64,000 nt of DNA. It comes from Dendrolimus kikuchii (lineage: Eukaryota > Arthropoda > Insecta > Lepidoptera > Lasiocampidae). The notes under the pieces were generated by a model that was not told the origin of the DNA, did no database searches, and was given only the letters and a program-made list of their open reading frames with translations. Both the position numbers and the translations under genes were made by a program. Positions within the stretch are counted from its first letter, which is position 1. Each line of letters begins with the position of its first letter. Location: assembly GCA_019925095.2 (NCBI GenBank), contig CM034392.1, forward strand, positions 17,650,387-17,714,386. Reading direction: 5' to 3'. Below are positions 56,150 to 64,000 of this stretch, piece by piece.

Positions 56150-56577
56150 TACGTTATATATCTATAATATTATAAAATTCTAAACTTGCCATGTCTGTAC
56201 ATTGAAGCTATTAACAAAAAAACAACTGGAATAGACTATATAAACGATGGAGAAAATGATGCATTTTTTTAGATTTCTTGTCCGTTTATCTCTTTCTTCG
56301 GAATTCACATAAAAACTACTAGGCCGATTTTGATTCGGTTTTCGCAGGTCCACAGAAAATTCCTACACTTAAAATCTGCGCTACTTTTTATCCTCGGAAT
56401 CCCGCGGGAATTTTTCTGGGAATTATTTAAATTATCCAGATTACAAAAAACGAATTTAAATGTGACTTACTGATCGATAGCAAATTTTATGTAATAAAAT
56501 GCGTGATATTTTTTATCCCGGAAATCCCGCGGGAATTTCAACTCAAGCGTGGGCGAAGTCGCGGGCATATTCTAGTA
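56150..56577. repeat. Third copy of the 40105-40935 repeat
   Basis: Best-preserved copy: begins tctataatattataaaattc, contains tttttatcctcggaatcccg and ends ggcgaagtcgcgggcatatt. It lies just upstream of the Copia 5' LTR. Confidence 0.55.
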
Positions 56578-56639
56578 CACTATATATATTTACCTATATG
56601 TCCGTTGATATCAAAACTGCAGGTGTCCCTATTCATCCC

Positions 56640-56925
56640 GAGCTTCATGGAGGAACAGAGAAAGAGTACTAATTCCTGCGACAAATCACACACCCAGAAT
56701 TTTCCCGCCAGGATGGCTACCACCCCTGGTCTAGAGCATGCCGCCATAACATCGTCGAGTTCCGGCCGGCATTAGTAGCCATTTCCTAGTTCCTGGTTCG
56801 AAACCGGCAGCACACTGATAGCGCCTTTGCGCTATCAATGCGCAAATGCGCATAGGCGATGGTAACCCCTTTCCGTCAGGGGAGTATCAGCCTGCCTGCT
56901 GTACTCCAATAATAAGAAAAGAGTC
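56640..56925 (+). mobile_element. SINE (LINE-tailed family), diverged
   Basis: Head (ggaacagagaaagagtacta), core (aggatggctaccacccctgg) and tail (gcataggcgatggtaacccc, then tactccaataataag). More diverged than the other copies. Confidence 0.6.
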
Positions 56926-57066
56926 TATAAATGTTATATACCTTATTATAATTAAATTAGACATACTATATTGGAAAGTTTTAAGCGTTTTAATGCTAAC
57001 ACATAGAAAATGTATTTTGAACAAGCCTATAGACACCTTGGTTTAGTATGAATAAGACTGTAAAAA

Positions 57067-57072
57067 TTTAAT
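57067..57072 (-). terminator. Possible Nop2 polyadenylation signal
   Basis: ATTAAA on the minus strand, about 23 nt after the Nop2 stop codon. It is the commonest variant of AATAAA. No canonical AATAAA is seen closer to the stop. Confidence 0.35.
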
Positions 57073-57094
57073 GTCAGCTTATATAAACATTTTG

Positions 57095-60000
57095 TTATTT
57101 TTTCCCTTTGCCCTGTTTTACAGGATTTTGAGTTTTGTTTTTCTTGACATTAAATTCACCAATCTGTTTCCTTTTCTTTTGTTTGTTTTTCAACTTTTTC
57201 GCTGCTGCAATTTCAACCTTTTCTGTGATTTGCGTTTCATTTTTATTGACTGTTTGCTCTTGATTGTTACTCCCTGCTTGTTTATTTTTCTTCTTCTTTT
57301 TATTTTTACCTGATTTTTGAGTATTTGGAGTAAAATTCAGGATGACTTCACTTGTTTTATTCTGATTTTGAAATTTTGTTTCTGCCTTTTGAACATTTAA
57401 TGTCGTATTGGCTGCTGCTACTTGTTTATTTATATTTTTGTTCTTTTTCTTTTTGCCTGTTGTCTGATTTTCGGGTCCATTAGCCTTTTTCTCTACAACT
57501 TTTTCAATATTAATAGTATTTTGTTTTGCAGCGGAACCATTTACATTTTGTTGGCCTTCTGTTTTATTCTTACTTTTGTTACGTTTATTCTTCTTCTTAT
57601 TAATTACATTTGCAAGTTGTAGCTTGGTTGGTGAACTGCAAAAAATATATACTATTGCAAAAACACAATAAAATGAATGTATTTAATACGATGTAGTTAT
57701 TACTGGTTTTCTAACAGTTGATTAACTATTTTTGAGCATATGTACTTATATGACATCCTTACTAAAAATGAAAAGGTTAATCTATCTATATGTTTACATT
57801 AGTCTTCATCACAGCCTTACGAGTGGACGAACTGTACTGTCTGTGAAAAATGAAAAGTCAAAAGAAAAATTGGCAAATTGGCAATCAAATCGAATTGAAA
57901 TCATAACTTTCTATGGTTTTGATAGTCTGTATATCACGTCAGCTCAATATTGAATCAATCTTGATTTGACCAAGACTGATTTAATGTGAACTTTAGAGTC
58001 TACTGACCATCTGTCAGTCAAATCGATCTTAACTCGCCCTAGCAATATCAAGGATTTTTTGTGATAGTTAGACTTGGGGGACCTGTGGTACAATCTGTGT
58101 GTTTTTGGAGCTTTGAAGAGTTAAATTTTTACTGGGACATTTCTTTCCTAGTGTTAGATTCTATGGAAAGAGAACACTCTTTCCATAGAACCTTATGTAC
58201 ATGCTATCAATAAATGGAATAAACATACAATACTTTTTATACCTTTTTCCATTGGAAAATAAGTTTATCGTGGAATACGTATTCCAAAGGGTATTTATAG
58301 TAGGGTTTCTAAGTAAAAACTACTTTTCTACTTTTACTATAGGGGTCGTTTTGTAATCAAATTAAAATAATTCACCCAAATTTCCAGCTTTTTATCTCAA
58401 GTATTTTCGATTTTTTTTGAAAAGCCTATTGTTTATACTATGAGTTAATTTGTAATTGTACTATTGAAAAAAAAATTAAAACTGAAAAATAGGTTTTTCA
58501 ATAAAACTCAAAAAATACTAATAAAAAGCTGAAAATTTGGGTGAATTATTTTTATTTGATAACAAAACGATCCCCATAGTAAAACTAGAAAACAACGCGG
58601 GGGAAGTTTTTACTTAGAAACCCTGCTATACCCTTTACGTTGAAACAAATGATAATGAAATGAAATATGATTTCCAAATGTAAATGTATGAAATTACTCG
58701 ATAGGATGTATTTAATAGTTAATCTTCTTACATGTTTTGATTGTCAATTTTATTCTTCTTTTTCTGCGGTTCCGATTCTGTTGACGCTGCTGCTCTTTTA
58801 AAAGGTGGCTTTTCTTCATCTTCACTTGACTGACCATTATCTGTTTGTTTTTCACCATTTTCATTGATTTTACCTTCTTTTGTCTCTGGTACATCTTCAT
58901 CGTCTTCATCTTTGACTGGCTCAGGCTAAAATAGAAATTTTACATCTCTTATGTTATATTTTATAGTTGATGTTTCATTCAGCATATTAAGAAATAGTCC
59001 GAGCAGATGAATGAAAAATAATAAATGAACAATTGGGTGTTTGACTCATATTACAATAAATTCTAAAGTAGTCAGTATCATTCGAGTGTTAAATCTCGGT
59101 TGCATTCGAAGCAGCCGCTCCGATGCCTAGGACCACTTTCCTACTTTTTCTTCTCGACTTCGCGAGGTCTTTAGCATCCCCATTTCTTACACATTTCTTA
59201 CCCACGTAATTAGTCGGACTCCGTAAAACGTTGCCGTACCAACGTACGCAACTCTCTTGTAGTTTATCTGGTACGTCAAGGACATGAAGACTGCCGCGAA
59301 TGAGGGAGTTCCTGACGAGGTCTTTCCGCGTGACTACACACATGCATCGCAACATATTCATCTCCATGACACGCAGCTCCTGCTTGTGTCGCTCAAGTAC
59401 AGGCCAGGCGTCACTGCCATACAAAAGGACAGGTCTAATAGTGGATTTATAGATCTGTCCATTTAACTTAACCGACATTTTGGGGTCACTAATATTACCT
59501 GTCACCTCGCGCCATTAAACAAAATAATAATTATAAAAAAGAACAGGCATCAAAATATCTTGTTATAATCTAACTGTCAACAGTCCATTATGGCAATAAT
59601 TTTAATTACAGTTTAAACTATAATTAATAAGCCACTGGACTCGTTAAAATTATGACGTCATAAGGCAGTATACTCATACAAAATCAAGAAGGCTGTACAT
59701 TGTGCAATGATAAAAGTGTCTAGACTGGTAGTCGATTACACTGGTAAATAGACAATTATTATTTTGTACAACTTTCTCTATTTCTAAATCATTTTTTTGT
59801 GTATTACTAGACCTTTCAGGTGACGTTGCTCAAGTAAACTTGTAGAATCTCATAAAGAATAAATTAGACAACTGTCTGAATCAAAAAGTTAAGACTCTTT
59901 GAAGAATAATTGATGTAAAGTTTATTTAAAAACTATTATTAATGTTGTGGAGAAAGATTGCTTTACAGTACTAAATTTGTTTTGAACATGAGTACTACTT

Positions 60001-63000
60001 ACTAACAGTGAAGAATAGAAGTACTTTGCTAGTAATTGATTTAAATTAAATTAGAGGCAAATGAGATATTCCACCTCCACTGTTAATGTATCATCAGATT
60101 CTTGAATATGAAGTATTAAACCTTTTAATTGGAAAAACAATAAAATAATTTAACTGATGCAATATAGTGAAACTTACTATGACATTGGAGAATTTCTTTA
60201 GTTTAGCTACAAAGAAACCATCCATATTATGAGTATGAGGATAGAATCTTCTAGTTAACTTTAAAGATGGGTGGAATCTATGATGCCTATATTTCACAAA
60301 ACCTTCAGTACCAAAATCAAGGCCAGTCGGCATTAATTTTACATTACGCCTTTTCAATGCATAATTTACGACCCATTCATTTTCTTCAGGCAATATGGAA
60401 CATGTAGAATAAACAATATAACCTCCTGTACTTGACTTTGCATTACAACAATCTATAGCAGCTAATAATAACTGTCTTTGTAAATTAAAACATCTCTGAA
60501 TATCCTTTTGATCCTTTGTAGTTTTCACACTTGGATCCTTTGCTATAACACCTGTTCCAGTGCATGGAGCATCTAAAAGAACTCTGTCAAAACCCTTAAT
60601 AACATTTGGAAATAGTCTACCATCGTAATTACAAATAATTGCATTTACAACACCCAGTCTATGAAAATTACCAACAATTGCTTTAGTTCTTTCTTTATTA
60701 GCATCATTTGCAAATAATGCACCAGTATTTTTCATTATGGCGGCAATATGTGACGCTTTTCCACCTGGTGCAGCACACATATCTAATATTCTTTCATTCT
60801 CTTGAGGAGCTAATGCCATAACTGGCAAAAAACTTGAAGCTCCTTGTAGGATATAATGACCAGCTAAATATTCTGGTGTAGCTCCAATAGGAACTGTTGA
60901 GCTGTATACTACTAGCCCTACTTTACTCCATTTACCAACAGGGTCTAAATTCACACCTCTATTTATTAGTGCCTGGGCTAAATCTCTTCTTCTTGTTTTA
61001 AGACTGTTTGTTCTTATTGTCACAGGTCTGGCTATTTCACTAGATTCCAGGAACTCCACTAACTCTTGCACTGGAAATATTTGCATGAGTACTTCCATTA
61101 GGAATTCATTGTAACTGTAATATGTACACATGTCTTTTAATAGTAAATCAGTGTATTCACATCTTGACCGACCATCTTCTTTCAAACGACTAAAATCACT
61201 TAGAACTGTGACAACATCTTTTATTCTCTGATGAACATCCTGTAAATTAGTAGGATTCTGTAATTCTTCCTCTGATGGAAATGCAAAAACATCTTGCTTT
61301 GATATATTAAGTTGCATTTCTTCATCTGCTAGTTTCTTGTCAGCCTTTTGCTTTTTCTTTAATTTGATATTTGCTTTTTCAATTGGCATCATTTCATCTT
61401 CTTCATCATCATCATCACTGTCTTTTGTTTCACTGGATTCAGAATTGTACTCCATCTTGTTACTTGTGTCAACACTTTCATCATCGGATGCTACATCTTC
61501 ATTCTCTTCTGGGTCTGAATCTTGGAACAGATCATCTAATTTACCAACCTGTAACACATGTTATATCTTATTAATATGGATTGAGTTTATTGCTCACACA
61601 GAATTGCTTTATTCACACCATACTGCTCGGTGACAGACATTGACTTCATGTGGGACTTGGAATGACTACTGGAAACCCACTAAAATCATACCTGTTTTTA
61701 TTCACTCACCCAAAACACACTCACATGACAACATGAGCTATTGCCATTACCCTGGCAACTCAGTCTATGTAAACTTACCATAACCATGTGTACTATCAAC
61801 TTACTTTATACTTCTCTATTTTAGCACATTTTCCTTTTTCACTATCATCACTTTCTTGAACATCATCATCACTTGCTTGAATATCATCACCACTTTCTTG
61901 AACATCTTCATCACTGTCTTGTTCAACTTCTGATCCATCAGTTTCATTCTCAGGTTCTTTTTTATGTCCTTGTTTTGTTTTATTTTTCTGCTTAGGTATC
62001 AACCAATTTTTATTGTCGTCAGTGAATCCTTGAAAGAAAATTTAATTAATATTTTACTTGAATAAGTGCAACAAGTGTGGTATTCTTACACACTTATCGC
62101 AAATCTATATGTATTTCTAAAATTAATGTGGCATATTTACAAAGAGGTGATAGATTTCACTAGGGATATATGGATAGGTTCATCAGCCTTTTCTATATGT
62201 ATTATAGTTCTTAAATTATGCCTGCTTATTTCCTGTAATACTTGAGACAATACTCATGACTAGTTTGTAGTTAAAATATTGGGATGAACAGAATGTAGAC
62301 AAACTAAATTAGTTTTGCCTCAATCCAATTTCTAATTCACTAAATTAATTCTATAGCTTAGCAAATCACTTCTAAGAGTAATAAGTAGTGCTGACATGGC
62401 ATTTTAAAGAGGAGTTTGTTTAATATAGATGTGGCAAATCTAGAACCAAAATGAACAGTTGGTCATGTCCTGCCCTAAAGCAGCAAAGCGGTAACTTACA
62501 AGACAAAGTAACTGAATGTGTCAGACAATATTTGAATAATCTTCAGTAACATCAAGATGGCAAGAAAAATTCTGGGAAAGCTAATGTTGCCAGCTATCAG
62601 ACACTAAGGGGATTACTTATAATCGTTTCTTAAATTTAAAGAAACTGAGCAGTCAGAGCAACTGATTAGTGAAAATCTTACCCATGAACTCCTCTTTAGT
62701 CAAATTTTTTGGGTAGAACTTACGTTAATCATTCAAATTTCGTTTATCTGTGCTCCTCTTAGGTAAACAACAGATACACATTTATAAGTGAATCAAAAGA
62801 TATTCATTGATTAGATTCTGATTCCCTTACTTAAGAGATGCCTAATCGTTTCTTACGAGATTATTATAAGTAAGGCTGTAAAAGTTAAGTTGAATTGTCA
62901 AAATGAGGAAACAGCCCATAAGATTACTCTAGGTGGGTAAAATAATTCTAAAATTTACCTTTAACATTTTTTTGATCAGAATCATTATTAATCTTTATTT

Positions 63001-63769
63001 CTTGCTGTTTTGCAACATTTTTCTTTGCTTGCTTTAGAGCCTTTCTCCTCTCTGCAAGTTCAGCTTTTTTCTTTAGTCGCCTTGCTACTCTCTGTTTCTG
63101 TCTATGTGATAGCTTTTTAACCTCATTGTCATCTTCCACTATGGAGTATAATCAATTAATATAGTAATATTTCAAAGTATTGCATATATTTTAGAATTTG
63201 TTTTAAATGTTTTAATCGTGTACTAGCGGAGGGTGATGTCAGGAGCCTTAAGAACAGACGAGTGTGCATGACAAGAGTTATGAATGTCAAAGAAGCAAGT
63301 GAGGTGTGTAAGAATGGGCCTAAATGGCGCTCTGTTGTTCGTGCCTACCCCGCAAGGGAACTGGCGTAAAGTTATGTATGTATGTATGTATGTATCCTCT
63401 AAGCTTTTCTTAACCTAAAAAAATTACTATGCATGTCGGCCAACAGAAAATGCAAAAACCCAATTCAAGGGACTTGATTTTAAGCTTTTTAAATTAGGAC
63501 GATGACCTAGGCTCAGTATTTTAATTATAGTCTCATGATATAATACAACTAAGTTTACCATATATGATGTTACTTGTGTTATTAATAATTATAACTTAAA
63601 TAATATACCTATAAAATTTATTGTTTGTAAAAAATTAAAAACTTATTAAATACGTGTAAGTAAACTCACGAAGTTCCTTTTTAAAAACTGGATCCGACTG
63701 TTTTCGAGCTTTGCGGCCGGGACCTTTTTTCACTTTCTTAGTTTCATCAAACTTCGCTTTTCTGCCCAT
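57095..63769 (-). CDS. Nop2: Nop2/NSUN1 rRNA (cytosine-5) methyltransferase, six exons
   Basis: Six exons, from the start codon: 63769-63670, 63138-62959, 62028-61805, 61548-60178, 58925-58732 and 57635-57095 (stop TAA). Every junction has GT..AG ends and the phases agree, giving 2610 nt and about 869 residues, close to animal NOP2. Seen: a basic N-terminus (MGRKAKF), an acidic middle (exon 3 and start of exon 4), then the RsmB/NOP2 methyltransferase core in exon 4. The SAM-binding motif DMCAAPGGKAS lies near residues 424-434, motif IV DAPCTGTG near 494-501 (Cys497) and motif VI TCS near 550-552 (Cys551). The core ends in GFFVAKLKKFSN. Exons 5-6 encode a Lys/Asn-rich tail. Known for the family: a nucleolar enzyme that methylates one cytosine of large-subunit rRNA and is needed for 60S assembly; the motif VI Cys is the nucleophile. 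Introns carry a LINE piece, a hairpin MITE and an RTE tail, all outside splice sites. The exon 2-3 boundaries rest on splice logic only. Confidence 0.93.
58159..58190. repeat. Perfect 14-bp stem, 4-nt loop hairpin
   Basis: TTCTATGGAAAGAG - aaca - CTCTTTCCATAGAA, inside Nop2 intron 5, about 95 bp from the hairpin MITE. Confidence 0.85.
58286..58636. mobile_element. Hairpin MITE in Nop2 intron 5
   Basis: Almost the whole 351 bp is one inverted repeat: it starts aaagggtatttatagtaggg and ends ccctgctataccctt, with arms of about 150 bp including tttctaagtaaaaact and aattcacccaaattt. No coding. The target duplication is unresolved (TA possible). Confidence 0.75.
59089..59505 (-). mobile_element. 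LINE reverse-transcriptase C-terminus in Nop2 intron 4
   Basis: A 138-codon frame with VLLYGSDAW, MLRCMCVVTRKD and SCVRWYGNVLR, the post-RT region of an RTE-like non-LTR element. It is a different family from the ATGT-tailed copies. 5'-truncated and sense to Nop2. The frame is still open, so it is fairly young. Confidence 0.75.
59506..60177 (-). other. Upstream part of Nop2 intron 4
   Basis: AT-rich intron sequence between exon 4 (donor ATA|GTAAGT at 60178/60177) and the LINE piece. Nothing else seen. Confidence 0.75.
61549..61804 (-). other. Nop2 intron 3
   Basis: Short intron with donor AAA|GTAAGT and acceptor TTACAG. No repeat was recognised. Confidence 0.85.
62029..62958 (-). other. Nop2 intron 2
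   Basis: 930 bp, donor AAAG|GTAAAT, acceptor TTTCAAG. No gene or recognised repeat. Confidence 0.8.
63215..63397 (+). mobile_element. RTE-like LINE 3' end in Nop2 intron 1
   Basis: 5'-truncated copy with the SLKNRR...VKEASEVCK codons and an (ATGT)n tail, antisense to Nop2, about 76 bp from the acceptor of exon 2. No clear target duplication was found. Confidence 0.75.
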
Positions 63770-64000
63770 TATTAACCGACAAAGTTATTGAACCTGCTTG
63801 CTAACCCAAAAGTTTATTAAATAGTCTAGTAGTATTAAATAATACTTATATTTAAAATACAATGCATGCACGACAACAACCACTTGATTCTACAAATCTA
63901 CACGTGCTTGAAATGACAACAAAATCAAAATTGACATTTGACTGATTTGACAACTAATGACAACTCACATTCATTTTTCATTATTATTTTTTTGGAATCT
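63770..64000 (-). promoter_or_regulatory. Putative Nop2 promoter and 5' UTR
   Basis: About 230 bp lie between the Nop2 start codon and the window edge. On the minus strand they contain an arthropod-type initiator core TCAGT at 63945-63941 and a palindromic E-box CACGTG at 63901-63906, about 40 bp downstream of that initiator. A cluster of TGACA/TTTGAC words spans 63914-63970. No TATA box is placed well for the initiator. The transcription start is inferred, not shown. Confidence 0.4.

Noticed and set aside
57071..57622. Phe/Leu-rich plus-strand frames that look like membrane proteins
   Set aside because: Antisense of the Lys/Asn-rich last exon of Nop2.
61337..61633. Ser/His-rich plus-strand frames
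   Set aside because: Antisense of the acidic region of Nop2 exon 4.
1..64000. CRISPR arrays, operons, riboswitches, prokaryotic elements
   Set aside because: None present; introns, microsatellites and retroelements show nuclear eukaryotic DNA.

Overview
The window is AT-rich, intron-bearing nuclear DNA of an insect, almost certainly a lepidopteran. The evidence is the repeat content: RTE-like non-LTR ends with ATGT tails, CR1/Jockey-like ends, tRNA-headed SINEs, and repeats ending in a 'cgaagtcgcggg' or 'ccgggacagctagt' type terminus, all of kinds I know from butterfly and moth genomes. I cannot name the species. There are no bacterial or plasmid features.

Layout. 1-17.9 kb is gene-poor and holds a long TA/TG microsatellite, scattered LINE and SINE pieces and a few small CpG-rich islands. 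At 17992-18146 (minus strand) there is a credible first coding exon of an unrecognised gene. 19-29 kb is a mosaic of small repeats: a palindromic MITE family, a degenerate tandem array, truncated RTE copies with target-site duplications, a probable solo LTR, a SINE patched with copied filler DNA, and a foldback element built from 26-bp units. 29-48 kb is mostly unrecognised AT-rich DNA with hAT-type MITEs (8-bp duplications), a tRNA-derived SINE nested in an older repeat, and a CpG-rich island at 46.6-47.15 kb.

48-56 kb is a nest of transposons: an RTE-interrupted mariner-type (DD37D) pseudogene, a 5'-truncated Tc1-type (DD34E) pseudogene, and a nearly intact Copia retrotransposon on the minus strand. 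Its gag-protease-integrase-RT-RNase H frame is broken by a single UAG codon. 57-63.8 kb holds the one clear host gene, a six-exon Nop2 (NSUN1) 25S/28S rRNA m5C methyltransferase on the minus strand, reconstructed here with consistent splice phases to about 869 residues. Its putative promoter lies inside the window.

Functionally only Nop2 (ribosome biogenesis) can be interpreted as host biology. The rest is a record of nested transposition. I found no convincing undescribed enzymatic or defence system. The least explained objects are the candidate first exons at 18.1 and 26.7 kb, the filler-DNA patch at 25.4 kb, the foldback element at 28.9 kb and the Copia/Tc1 junction at 51.44 kb.
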